DNA from: Corynebacterium suranareeae | Lineage (GTDB): Bacteria; Actinomycetota; Actinomycetes; Mycobacteriales; Mycobacteriaceae | DNA: 64,000 nt | Direction of reading: 5' to 3' | NCBI RefSeq assembly: GCF_002355155.1 | Contig: NZ_AP017369.1 | Span: forward strand, 2,914,001 to 2,978,000 | Shown: one piece after another, positions 1 through 8,609 of the stretch | Numbering within the stretch: the first letter of the stretch is position 1 | Layout of the letters: each line of letters begins with the position of its first letter | Made by a program: the position numbers and the translations under genes | The notes under the pieces: generated by a model | Database searches by the model: none | Seen by the model: the letters and a program-made list of their open reading frames with translations, nothing else | What the model was told of the DNA's origin: nothing

Positions 1-2012
1 CCATTTCCATGTGAATAGCGGTACAGGTGGAATCGAATAGCCCCGCTTTCAGGGGAATTTGAATAGTAGGCGTAATAGAACTCTTCACGGCCCTGATAGA
101 CAGTTGCATCACCAGACACAACTGTTCCTGTAGTTGGAGACAGCAAATCCATGTTGAACACCGGGTACGGTGCACGATCTACAGAAGGATCAAAACGATA
201 CACCGTGGTATTACGCATTGATGTATTATCCGAGTTGCCAATTTGACCAGTGAAATAAAAAATTCCAGTTGGGGTAACACCTAAAGCATTCGGCGTCTGA
301 TTTGGTTCAACCAAGGCAGAAAGGCTCGAATTAGAAACTGTATTCGTTGAACTATTAATACTGGTTTCAGCAGAGTTATAACTAAGCTGAAGAATCCGAG
401 CTCCATTTGAATTTATTCGCTCGAGCGAGAAATACGTAGTTCCCGGGTCCACACACACCTGTGAAGATGAGGCACGACTAGACACTAGTAAATCAGGTAG
501 CTCTAGGTGCCCGTTTTGAAAACTTCCGGAAGACTCTACAGGTGAAGTACTCCTCCATGTATATCCATTTATCGAACCAGCGGGTATGACACGATAACGG
601 GCCGCTGGATCGATCTGATGTGAAACTTGTTTAGTCCCATCAAATTCTCGAAGGCTATCTAGCTTAAAATGGCCAGGTCGTGGATCTTGGTCCATTGATG
701 TTGGATGGCATGGAGCCTCAGCGCAGTCGGTGACATAATAATCGCCGATCCAGCTCCAACCTGAACGTTGTTGGACCCTAACGGTTGCGTTGCCTACAGG
801 ACTATTGCCGGGCCCTAAGACCGACCACGACATCGTAGATGCAGTTTGCAAAGGAAGTTCACCAAGGTAGCGTGCACCCGCACCCCCCACTGAAGAGGTA
901 GAGATAGAAGACTCATTTCGCCAGCTATAACCAACAGGAGAATCCGCAGGTGTAACCGTATAGCTCAAAGACCGAGAGACTTTTTCAATGTCAAAGCCTG
1001 AAGCGGTTGGTTTATAAAGCATTGAGACTTTGAAAGATCCAGGTTCAGGATCCATATCCATAGATACTGGCGCGCACGGTGCTTCAACACAATCACGAAT
1101 CCTCAGTTCTTTGGTTTGCGAGGTTCCACCAGCACTTAATTCGACAATACCTCCACCAACAGGCATACCATTGTGGGTAACCTTCCACGTCAATGAAGCA
1201 CCTTCACCTACTTCCAGGGGCGTAGGAAATAGGTACCCAGGTTGAGATCTAGGCCATTGACTAGTCGGCATCGTGTTTGAATTACTAGACATCTCACTCC
1301 ACGAATTTGTGGGAGTTACCCACTCGTATCCGGCAGGCGCATCTTCCGACAAAGGCCTAATCGCAAACACTTCACCGTGTTCAATTGCTGCGCTGCCTGT
1401 ACCAATTTTTCGTTCAGCAATTGCGAACTTTCCAGGATTTGGGTCTTGATCCCAATACCCATCACAATTTCCGTCATCAGCAACGCAGTCTTTAACTGTC
1501 CACGGAGTTCCCCACGAAACGGTCTCCCAGATCAGCCACCGAGTTGAGGTACGAGGGCCTTTGACCTCAACGGTAGCTCCGCCGACATAGTCATCTCCGG
1601 CTTTTACTTCCCACTTGATGTGAGGTTCGTCGAGAGTAAACGGAATATCACCTGATGTGGTTGCCATCAGTGAATTAAGGAGTCCGTTGGTTTCTGCCAA
1701 GAGTCCATCAAGAGCGTTAACTTCAACAGCATCTGCTGGATCTACAGAATCCGTGGTTTCTAGTTCGCTAACTTCCGGATCAACTAGATCGTCAACTTGT
1801 GGTTCATCAGTAGAGGTTTCAACGTCGGAATTGTCAACGTTATCGATTGGCATCACATCTTGTAGTTCATCAGATATGACCAATGGATCGGAATTATCAA
1901 TCGATGGAACCGCACCTGCCGAAAAAGGTGACATGACAACTAACAGCGAGGCAAACCCTGCTGCACACATTGCTTTCATGCGGGTTTGCGCTCGGCCGAA
2001 ACGTCCGAACAA
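1..2012 (-). CDS. Secreted repeat-containing surface protein (C-terminus outside window)
   Basis: The reading frame is open from an upstream stop at 2082-2084 to the window edge, so the C-terminus is missing. I chose a TTG start at 2012 because GGAGG lies 8 bases upstream; an internal ATG at 1979 has no ribosome site. This start gives a signal peptide with a basic n-region (FGRFGRAQTR), a hydrophobic core and a possible AGA cleavage site. An acidic Asp/Glu/Ser/Thr-rich stretch follows. Three repeats of about 120-140 residues then start near residues 132, 274 and 394. Each has a W-x-V opening, a Cys pair (DC...C), a D-x-DP-x-PG-x-F motif and a closing GY-x-W. After about residue 500 the sequence is Ser/Asn/Thr-rich and includes NALGVTPTGIFYFTG. 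This suggests a cell-wall adhesin-like protein, but I do not recognise a named family and any sorting signal lies outside the window. Confidence 0.75.
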   Translation of the reverse strand, partial: MFGRFGRAQTRMKAMCAAGFASLLVVMSPFSAGAVPSIDNSDPLVISDELQDVMPIDNVDNSDVETSTDEPQVDDLVDPEVSELETTDSVDPADAVEVNALDGLLAETNGLLNSLMATTSGDIPFTLDEPHIKWEVKAGDDYVGGATVEVKGPRTSTRWLIWETVSWGTPWTVKDCVADDGNCDGYWDQDPNPGKFAIAERKIGTGSAAIEHGEVFAIRPLSEDAPAGYEWVTPTNSWSEMSSNSNTMPTSQWPRSQPGYLFPTPLEVGEGASLTWKVTHNGMPVGGGIVELSAGGTSQTKELRIRDCVEAPCAPVSMDMDPEPGSFKVSMLYKPTASGFDIEKVSRSLSYTVTPADSPVGYSWRNESSISTSSVGGAGARYLGELPLQTASTMSWSVLGPGNSPVGNATVRVQQRSGWSWIGDYYVTDCAEAPCHPTSMDQDPRPGHFKLDSLREFDGTKQVSHQIDPAARYRVIPAGSINGYTWRSTSPVESSGSFQNGHLELPDLLVSSRASSSQVCVDPGTTYFSLERINSNGARILQLSYNSAETSINSSTNTVSNSSLSALVEPNQTPNALGVTPTGIFYFTGQIGNSDNTSMRNTTVYRFDPSVDRAPYPVFNMDLLSPTTGTVVSGDATVYQGREEFYYAYYSNSPESGAIRFHLYRYSHGN

Positions 2013-2092
2013 CGCCGTAACCTCCACTTTTACATTTTTATCTCTATCTACGCAGAAGATATCAACAGGATTTCCGAAACGTCAAAACAGGT

Positions 2093-2144
2093 ATTTCTAA
2101 GAAATTTCAGGGTGTCACAACTGCTATCACAGTTTCTTAGAAAC
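2093..2144. promoter_or_regulatory. Pair of 13-bp palindromes upstream of the surface protein gene
   Basis: ATTTCTAAGAAAT (2093-2105) and GTTTCTTAGAAAC (2132-2144) are perfect palindromes, or nearly so, with the same TTTCT(A/T)AGAAA core and centres 39 bases apart. Between them the minus strand has a direct repeat TGTGA-N7-TGTGA. They lie 80-130 bases upstream of the surface-protein start, where an operator would be. The regulator is unknown. The rest of 2145-2660 holds nothing else I can support. Confidence 0.45.
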
Positions 2145-2659
2145 ATTCATTGATAGGAGTGACGTATTCAACCCGCCATTACCCCCTCTCAATTACCCCC
2201 TCCCTGTACCTTTGAAACAAATTCGCAACCCCTCAAACCGACCCGACAAATAGGAACCCCCTGACGGTGCAAAAGAGGATTAAGTCCATGAGTCAATACT
2301 TTTGAGCTGGCACTTCATGCTCCATCAAGTCCACCCCTAGCCCCACACCCGAGCTAACTTACCCCTTTCAATCCCACCCAAGCCCCTAAAAAAGACCACA
2401 CCCATCATCCCGGGTAATGGAATATATTTATCCATGTCTATTACTTTCACATCAACCGTGATCATAAAGTAAACGGCTTAGAATATTCTTAGATTTCTCT
2501 CATAAACCCAGTGACTAACTTCACTTCCTAGAAACGCCACAGGCATGGAATCGGATTTACTACCCGCAGTAATAGGCCAGGCTGATGGAGTTGGACTTAT
2601 GGGGATGCGTCGAAAAGCAAAAGCCCTTCCCCCGTACGACCATGCCCCTTACCGGAATG

Positions 2660-2699
2660 TAAAAATCCCCCGTTTCAAGTCAAACTTGAAACGGGGGAT
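2660..2699 (-). terminator. Rho-independent terminator of tRNA-Lys
   Basis: A 15-bp perfect stem (arms 2665-2679 and 2685-2699, 5-base loop) is followed on the minus strand by a run of five T. It lies 8 bases past the tRNA 3' end. Confidence 0.85.
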
Positions 2700-2706
2700 A
2701 AATATG

Positions 2707-2779
2707 TGGGCCCATTGGGACTCGAACCCAAGACCTGCGGATTAAAAGTCCGTAGCTCTACCAACTGAGCTATAGGCCC
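2707..2779 (-). tRNA. tRNA-Lys (anticodon TTT)
   Basis: Read on the minus strand this folds into a full cloverleaf of 73 bases. The acceptor GGGCCTA pairs with TGGGCCC (one G-T wobble) and the discriminator base is A. The D-arm contains AGCTCAGTTGGTAGAGC, the anticodon loop reads CTTTTAA with TTT in the centre, and the T-arm has GGTTCGAGTCC. The 3' CCA is not encoded. It reads lysine AAA/AAG codons. A strong terminator follows, so it is probably a single-gene transcript. Confidence 0.97.
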
Positions 2780-2883
2780 AACTCTGACTATATTAGTACA
2801 TGGAACCGCACATAATAAAATCGGCCTCGAATATCGATAAAAATATGTGCTGAACTGGGCTAATGTACTGCGGTTAAGGATAA

Positions 2884-2924
2884 GAAAATGCCGCCACCTC
2901 AAATCAGTTTCAAGGTGACGGCAT
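2884..2924 (-). terminator. Terminator after cat
   Basis: Arms 2888-2899 and 2913-2924 form a 12-bp stem with one G-T pair. On the minus strand it is followed by TTTTCTTA, just after the cat stop codon. Confidence 0.8.
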
Positions 2925-2948
2925 GTTCTATTTAAACCTGAAGTTTAA

Positions 2949-4457
2949 TTAGCCCTTCATGGAGCCATTCTTAGCCAGGTTGATGTGGAAATCAAAGGCG
3001 GTTGCAAGGTCATGAGGGGTCTGCATGAACTTGTTGTCGCCGGAGGTTGCGCGCTCGTAGTACTCCTCGAGCAGTGGACGGTAATCAGGGTGTGCCAGGC
3101 CAATCATCTTGGCAACACGCTCACGTGGAGCAAGACCACGAAGGTCCGCGTAACCGTACTCAGAGATAACAACCATGACATCGTGCTCGGTGTGGTCGAT
3201 GTGGGATGCGAAAGGAACGATCGCGGAGATAGCGCCGCCCTTTGCCTCTGAAGGGGTGATGAAGCTGGAGATATAGCCGTTACGGGTGAAGTCGCCAGAT
3301 CCGCCGATACCGTTCATGACGCGGGAGCCAGAAACGTTGGTGGAGTTAACGTTGCCGTAGATATCAGCCTCAATGAGGCCGTTGGTGGCAATAAGGCCAA
3401 CACGACGGATGACCTCTGGGTGGTTAGAGATCTGCTGTGGGCGCAGGATGATGGACTCGCGGTAACGCTTAGCCTCGTTGTTCATCTTCTCTGCATACTC
3501 AGGAGACAAGGAGAAGGAAGTTGCAGAAGCAACAGTCATCTTGCCAGCATCGATCAAGTCAACCATGCCGTCCTGGATAACTTCGGTGTAGGCCTGGATG
3601 TTTTCAAACTTGGAATCCAGCAGGCCTGCCATCACAGCGTTAGGAACGTTACCCACACCGGACTGCATGACGTAGCCGTCGTAGGACAGGCGACCTGCAG
3701 CAACTTCACTTTCCAGGAAGTCAAGGAAGTTTCCAGCGATCTTCTGGGAAATGTCATCGACTGGCTTAAATGGTGCGTTGCGGTCTGCAATGTCGGTTTC
3801 AACAATTGCAACGACCTTGTCAGTGTCGAACTCGATGTATGGAACACCGATGCGATCGCCTGGCTTGCTGATTGGAACTGCAACACGGTTTGGCAAGGCA
3901 GGTACAGACCAAATGTCGTGCATGCCCTCAAGGTTTTCGGACTGCCAAGAGTTGACCTCGAGGATGACCTTCTTAGCCGAATTTAGCCATTCAACGTTGT
4001 TACCAACAGAGGAAGAAGGAATCAGGTGTCCATCTTCAGTAATGCGGGTGACTTCGATGACTGCAACGTCAAGGTTGCCGAAGAAGCCCTGCTCTACCTG
4101 CAGGCCAGCGTGAGAAAGGTGGATATCAGAGTATCCCATCTTTCCTTCGTTGATCTTATTACGCATGATTGGGTCAGATGCGTAAGGCATGCGCCAGCGA
4201 ACTGCATCAGCTTCAGCCAAAACACCATCACAGTCTGGTGCGGTAGAAGCGCCGGTGAACAGATCAATCGCGTAGTCATTGCCTGCGCCGTGTGCTTCCT
4301 TAGCGCGGTTAGCAATAGCGGTTGGCAGCGCCTTTGGGTAGCCAGCGCCAGTAAAGCCGGACATACCGACCTTGTCACCGTGGTTAACAAACTGGGCCGC
4401 TTCATCGGCGGACATGATCTTAGAACGCAGCTTTGCTGAAGCAATGCGATCAGACAT
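2949..4457 (-). CDS. cat: Acetyl-CoA hydrolase / CoA transferase
   Basis: A 502-residue protein of the acetyl-CoA hydrolase/transferase family, which moves CoA between acetyl-CoA or succinyl-CoA and carboxylic acids. In corynebacteria this enzyme contributes to acetate metabolism. Family-like stretches include the N-terminal MSADEAAQFVNHGDKVGMSG, SSSVGNN and the C-terminal NGIGGSGDFTRN. The ATG at 4457 is chosen because GAGGAGG lies just upstream; a longer frame up to 4502 lacks a ribosome site. The gene stands alone, between its own terminator and a 563-base upstream region. It could act mainly as hydrolase or as transferase; the sequence does not separate these. Confidence 0.92.
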   Translation of the reverse strand: MSDRIASAKLRSKIMSADEAAQFVNHGDKVGMSGFTGAGYPKALPTAIANRAKEAHGAGNDYAIDLFTGASTAPDCDGVLAEADAVRWRMPYASDPIMRNKINEGKMGYSDIHLSHAGLQVEQGFFGNLDVAVIEVTRITEDGHLIPSSSVGNNVEWLNSAKKVILEVNSWQSENLEGMHDIWSVPALPNRVAVPISKPGDRIGVPYIEFDTDKVVAIVETDIADRNAPFKPVDDISQKIAGNFLDFLESEVAAGRLSYDGYVMQSGVGNVPNAVMAGLLDSKFENIQAYTEVIQDGMVDLIDAGKMTVASATSFSLSPEYAEKMNNEAKRYRESIILRPQQISNHPEVIRRVGLIATNGLIEADIYGNVNSTNVSGSRVMNGIGGSGDFTRNGYISSFITPSEAKGGAISAIVPFASHIDHTEHDVMVVISEYGYADLRGLAPRERVAKMIGLAHPDYRPLLEEYYERATSGDNKFMQTPHDLATAFDFHINLAKNGSMKG

Positions 4458-5020
4458 TGAATACCTCCTCAGGTAATCGGACTTTTTAAACCGTTTCCGC
4501 ACCTTTACCCCCGAGCGAACGCAAGCGCTTTATCCCAGGCAGAAATAATGCGGACCGATAAAAGTCCGACGAAATTCGTTAACGCAGTTCACACCACCAC
4601 TTCAAGGTATGACCAACTAATTCAGCTAAGTCACTTCCTGTTGAAGTTTATGATGTACCCCACTTAGATGTTGTGTCCCCAAGGATAAACCATCATGGCA
4701 GGAAATGCCCGAACGGTGTCCGTGACGTGGGATTTCAGGGCTTGGTTTTACCCCCATTTTTGCATGACACACGTTTAGGCTTCTGTTTAAACTCCCGCAG
4801 AGAATCCGGCCTGGGCTCCTGCTTGAAACTTTGTTGGGATCCAAGTTTGACTCAGGCTTTAGATCCAGCTGTGGCTCGCTCTTTGGCTCGCTCTTTGGCC
4901 CGCGTTAACAAGCTTCTTAAAAAACTGCTTCGCTTTGAACCGTCACACCACATTCGGGCAATAGTCATGTTCCGCTCACATTTATTTTGTTCACACCGAA
5001 TTCAGGGAGACAATAGATAG
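4458..5020. other. Divergent intergenic region between cat and dus
   Basis: This 563-base region must hold the cat and dus promoters. It contains several C-runs flanked by A or T (ACCCCA near 4657, TCCCCA near 4676, ACCCCCA near 4750). These loosely fit the short binding motif described for the acetate regulator RamA, but such motifs are too short to be convincing alone. A 12-base tandem repeat GGCTCGCTCTTT lies at 4873-4884 and 4885-4896. I see no gene here. Confidence 0.35.
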
Positions 5021-6166
5021 GTGACTTTGAAAATCGGCCCCTTTGATCTTGCTTCCCCCGTTGTCTTAGCTCCCATGGCTGGGGTGACAAACGTTGCTTT
5101 CCGCACGCTGTGCCGCGAACAGGAAATGCAGCGTACTGGAACAATTTCTGGGCTGTATGTCTGTGAGATGGTCACTGCTCGTGCACTTGTGGAGCGCAAT
5201 GAGAAAACCATGCACATGACCACGTTTGCACCGGATGAAAATCCACGCAGCCTGCAGCTTTATACCGTGGACCCTAAGTACACCTATGAGGCTGCCAAAA
5301 TGATCGTTGATGAAAATTTGGCTGATCATATTGATATGAATTTCGGCTGCCCTGTTCCCAAGGTGACGCGCAGGGGTGGTGGTTCTGCAATTCCATATAA
5401 GCGCCGTCTGTTTGAAAACATTGTCTCCGCTGCGGTTAAAGCCACCGAAGGTACCGATATTCCGGTTACCGTGAAGTTCCGCGTTGGAATTGATGATGAG
5501 CACCATACGCACTTGGATGCTGGCAGGATCGCAGTGGAGTCCGGCGCAAAGTCAGTGGCCCTTCATGCTCGTACTGCGGCTCAGCGTTATTCCGGTGAAG
5601 CTGATTGGAACGAGATTGCTCGCCTTAAAGAGCATCTTGCTGATACTGGCATCCCTGTCTTGGGAAATGGCGATATTTTCGCAGCGTCGGACGCAACCCG
5701 AATGATGGAACAAACAGGTTGCGACGGCGTTGTGGTTGGCCGTGGCTGTTTAGGTAGGCCATGGCTATTTGCAGAGCTTTCCGCAGCAGTTCGTGGCGAA
5801 GAGATCCCAGAAGAACCAACCTTCGGTGAAGTCACAACGATCATTTTGCGTCATGCTGAACTTCTCATGCAGCATGACGGCGAAACCAAGGGGCTGCGCG
5901 ATCTGCGCAAGCACATGGGCTGGTACCTGCGTGGTTTCCCTGTTGGTGGCGAATTCCGCTCAAATCTTGCAAAGGTCTCTACCTACTCAGAGCTCGAAGA
6001 TTTGTTGGCACCGTGGGCTGATTCAACCGCCAAAGCTGAGGATGCCGATGGTGCACGCGGACGCCAAGGAGCACCAGCTAAAGTCGCTCTCCCCGATGGT
6101 TGGTTGGATGATCCAGAGGATGACACTGTCCCAGTGGGTGCAGAAATGGAAAACTCCGGCGGATAA
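5021..6166 (+). CDS. dusB: tRNA-dihydrouridine synthase
   Basis: 381 residues of the Dus family, FMN enzymes that reduce uridine to dihydrouridine in the tRNA D-loop with NADPH. It shows the opening LAPMAGVTNVAFR, the FMN/tRNA motif MNFGCPVPKVTRRGGGSA with the catalytic Cys near residue 110, VKFRVGIDD, ALHARTAAQRYSG and the C-terminal VGRGCLGRPWLF. The start is GTG, with GGGAG about 12 bases upstream. The last 60 residues are a charged, low-complexity tail. The bacterial DusB subtype is the best guess from overall length and motif spacing. It precedes phoU by 114 bases. Confidence 0.9.
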   Translation: MTLKIGPFDLASPVVLAPMAGVTNVAFRTLCREQEMQRTGTISGLYVCEMVTARALVERNEKTMHMTTFAPDENPRSLQLYTVDPKYTYEAAKMIVDENLADHIDMNFGCPVPKVTRRGGGSAIPYKRRLFENIVSAAVKATEGTDIPVTVKFRVGIDDEHHTHLDAGRIAVESGAKSVALHARTAAQRYSGEADWNEIARLKEHLADTGIPVLGNGDIFAASDATRMMEQTGCDGVVVGRGCLGRPWLFAELSAAVRGEEIPEEPTFGEVTTIILRHAELLMQHDGETKGLRDLRKHMGWYLRGFPVGGEFRSNLAKVSTYSELEDLLAPWADSTAKAEDADGARGRQGAPAKVALPDGWLDDPEDDTVPVGAEMENSGG

Positions 6167-6268
6167 CTCGAGCGAAACCTGCCTCATCAAATAGTTGGCT
6201 CTCCCCCATTATTAGGTGATTCAACCTTAATTTCGTGTCTAAAGCCTGCAGAATACAAAGGGCAGTCT

Positions 6269-6280
6269 TATAGTGTTGCC
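6269..6280 (+). promoter_or_regulatory. -10 box of a leaderless phoU promoter
   Basis: TATAGT at 6269-6274 ends 6 bases before the phoU ATG, and no ribosome site precedes the ATG. Transcription would start at or next to the start codon. Confidence 0.6.
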
Positions 6281-7015
6281 ATGCGTACCGCGTATAGACA
6301 GCAATTGGACGAATTCGCACACGACCTCATTATTCTGTGTGATGTAACTAAGGAGTGCATGGAAAAGGCCACTGATGCCCTCCTACGCACCTCTTTAGCC
6401 TCGGCTGAAAGCGCTTTGAGTAATGCCGATAAATTAGACGAGCTCCGCGCTAGGTGTGAATCCCAGGCGGTTGAGCTTTTAGCCTTAGAAACTCCTGTGG
6501 CGCGCGATTTACGCCAGGTTGTGTCCTCCATCTATATCGTGGAGGAAATCACCCGTATGGGCGCGCTAGCCATGCATGTGGCCAATTCCGTGCGCCGGCG
6601 CTACCCAGAGCCCGTTATCCCTGAGGAAATGCGTGGCTACTTTAAGGAAATGGCGCGCCTGACGGGTGAAATGACTGATCGGATCCGCCAAATTCTCATC
6701 GATCCGGAACCGGATCTCGCGTTAGAAATGGCTGAAAATGATGACGCGGTGGATGATCTGCACCAACACATCATGCGGGTACTCACCATGCGCCCGTGGT
6801 CCCATGGCACTAAAAGCGCTGTTGACCTAACTTTGCTGTCACGGTTCTACGAACGCTACGCCGATCACACCGTTAATGTGGCAGGTCGCATCATTTACCT
6901 TTCCACCGGGCTGCACCCAGAGGAATACATGGCCAAGCGCGAACAGCAAGAAGCTGAGGCCGACATGGAAAAGCGGTGGGCAGAGCTGGAACGGCAGTTC
7001 CGCACGGGGATTTAA
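6281..7015 (+). CDS. phoU: Phosphate uptake regulator PhoU
   Basis: 244 residues, the usual PhoU length, with two tandem three-helix-bundle repeats (about residues 1-115 and 120-225). Typical parts are MRTAYRQQLDEF, the VARDLRQVVSSIYIVEEITRMG segment of repeat one, and LSRFYERYADHTVNVAGRII of repeat two. In other bacteria PhoU links the PstSCAB transporter to the sensor kinase and restrains phosphate signalling. Here it is not the last gene of the pst operon: it faces that operon on the opposite strand and is probably leaderless. Its job is inferred from the family and from pstSCAB and phoRS in the same window. Confidence 0.93.
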   Translation: MRTAYRQQLDEFAHDLIILCDVTKECMEKATDALLRTSLASAESALSNADKLDELRARCESQAVELLALETPVARDLRQVVSSIYIVEEITRMGALAMHVANSVRRRYPEPVIPEEMRGYFKEMARLTGEMTDRIRQILIDPEPDLALEMAENDDAVDDLHQHIMRVLTMRPWSHGTKSAVDLTLLSRFYERYADHTVNVAGRIIYLSTGLHPEEYMAKREQQEAEADMEKRWAELERQFRTGI

Positions 7016-7284
7016 AAAATTGCTTTTCGACACCTCCCTCCCCCACCAATAACATCATCCCTGGCCCTATCTACAGAAGAAGTAGCGGTTGCCCGATTGC
7101 GCCGGTTCTTAGCGATCTGATTGAGATGGAACACCCCCTTTGCTTAAACTGCCTTGGTCGCTAGATGAAGTGATCTCACCAGAAATACTCTAACCAGTGC
7201 AAATTTTGGCATGAGGACAATTTCGGCACTATTTCGGCTCAACTCGGGAAACCCGACAACTGACGCCATGAAAATGAGCCATAG

Positions 7285-7545
7285 GCGTTTATCGCTTGTT
7301 TAAGGCCTCGGGCTTTTCTGGATGAGTATTTGCATGCACTTGACCTTGAAAACCCGTGAGAAGCGCTGCTGGGGAGGTATGACTTTTTAGGGTAGCGGCT
7401 TAAATTTGAGAGCGACCAAACCAGGAGACCCAGAATCTTCAAAAACTTAAATGTTGGGTCTCTGTGTTTGGTATTGAGGGAGATACACCAAACACAGAGA
7501 CCCACAAACGTCGAAAAAGTGATTTCTGGGTCTCCTGGTTTGGTC
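7285..7545 (+). repeat. Twin-hairpin intergenic repeat family A, copy 1 (261 bp)
   Basis: The left part (7285-7413) begins GCGTTTATCGCTTGTTTAA. The right part (7414-7545, 132 bases) has a perfect 22-bp outer inverted repeat (7414-7435 with 7524-7545) and a perfect 16-bp inner one (7455-7470 with 7487-7502). The right part can also fold as two tandem 56-base hairpins with CCAAAC...GTTTGG ends. The same 261-bp layout recurs at 33612-33872, and a diverged copy lies at 61848-62115. It fills most of the phoU-pstB gap. Confidence 0.85.
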
Positions 7546-7732
7546 TTATGCCGTCTTATGCAGCCAAGCGCACGACCAAGCGCACGAACGCCTAAATCCA
7601 CATGGAGCAAACAGCAATTTCGGCACTAATTTGACCCAAGTCGGATCTTGGATCGATGTTTAAGCGATGTACGTTTTACCAAAATCTTGGTGTCGAAAGT
7701 ACACGCGGACGAATAGCCCAAAAATTACTAAT

Positions 7733-7756
7733 GGAGCGTCACCGTAGTGACGCTCC
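7733..7756. terminator. Hairpin between phoU and pstB
   Basis: A perfect 10-bp GC-rich stem (GGAGCGTCAC / GTGACGCTCC, 4-base loop) lies 42 bases past the pstB stop. It could end transcripts from either side; T-runs are weak on both strands. Confidence 0.55.
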
Positions 7757-7797
7757 TTTAGCTTCTCTTTAAGGGATGAACTAAGTATACCCTAAAT

Positions 7798-8571
7798 TTA
7801 TCCGAAACGACCAGAAATATAATCTTCGGTTTCTTTTTGGTCTGGGTTTTCAAAAATCTTCTTAGTTGCGCCGATTTCAACCAAACGTCCTGGTTTGCCG
7901 GTGGCTTCCAGTGAATAGAACGCAGTTTGATCGGATACGCGCGCAGCTTGCTGCATGTTGTGAGTCACGATAACGATGGTGAACTCTTCTTTCAGCTCAT
8001 GGATCAGATCCTCAACAGCCAAGGTTGAGATCGGATCAAGAGCGGAGCAAGGTTCGTCCATGAGCAGGATTTCTGGTTCCACAGCAATTGCTCGAGCAAT
8101 GCAAAGGCGCTGCTGCTGTCCACCGGAAAGTCCTCCACCTGGCTTGTCTAGGCGGTCTTTTACTTCTTCCCACAGGTTTGCGCCACGAAGTGACTTCTCT
8201 GCGACTTCCTTAAGCTTCTTCTTGTTCTTCTCACCGGAAAGCTTCAGGCCTGCAACCACGTTGTCTTCGATGGACATGGTTGGGAATGGGTTGGCCTTCT
8301 GGAAGACCATGCCGATGGTGTTGCGTACTGCTACTGGATCTACCTTGGAGCCGTAGATGTTTTCACCGTCGAGAAGGATTTCACCTTTTACATATGCGCC
8401 TGGGGTTACTTCGTGCATGCGGTTGATGGATCGAAGCACGGTGGATTTGCCGCAACCGGATGGTCCGATGAATGCGGTGACAGAACGCGCAGGAACCTCA
8501 AGGTTAACGTTTTGGACTGCGTGGAAATCACCGTAGAAGATGTTGACATCATTGAGCTTGAGCTTGGACAT
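7798..8571 (-). CDS. pstB: Phosphate ABC transporter ATP-binding protein PstB
   Basis: 257 residues, the normal PstB size. It is the ATPase of the high-affinity phosphate importer at the inner face of the membrane. Walker A is GPSGCGKST, the Q-loop lies in VFQKANPFP, the signature is [14 protein letters not shown] and Walker B is [13 protein letters not shown], followed by the switch histidine in IVTHNMQQA. The ATG at 8571 has AGGAG about 12 bases upstream. A frame extending to 8700 would overlap pstA and lacks family similarity. Last gene of the pstSCAB operon. Confidence 0.96.
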   Translation of the reverse strand: MSKLKLNDVNIFYGDFHAVQNVNLEVPARSVTAFIGPSGCGKSTVLRSINRMHEVTPGAYVKGEILLDGENIYGSKVDPVAVRNTIGMVFQKANPFPTMSIEDNVVAGLKLSGEKNKKKLKEVAEKSLRGANLWEEVKDRLDKPGGGLSGGQQQRLCIARAIAVEPEILLMDEPCSALDPISTLAVEDLIHELKEEFTIVIVTHNMQQAARVSDQTAFYSLEATGKPGRLVEIGATKKIFENPDQKETEDYISGRFG

Positions 8572-8609
8572 CGCTTGTTGATACTCCTGTTTAAACTTTG
8601 CTGAGTTGA

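Noticed and set aside
7379..7381. GGGGAGGT followed by ATG inside family A copies (7379 and 33706)
   Set aside because: It looks like a ribosome site and start, but copy 1 stops after three codons, copy 2 reads 20 codons and copy 3 lost it, so a peptide is unlikely.
7239..7610. 123-codon minus-strand frame inside family A copy 1
   Set aside because: The sequence is the hairpin repeat itself; the frame is not kept in copies 2 and 3.
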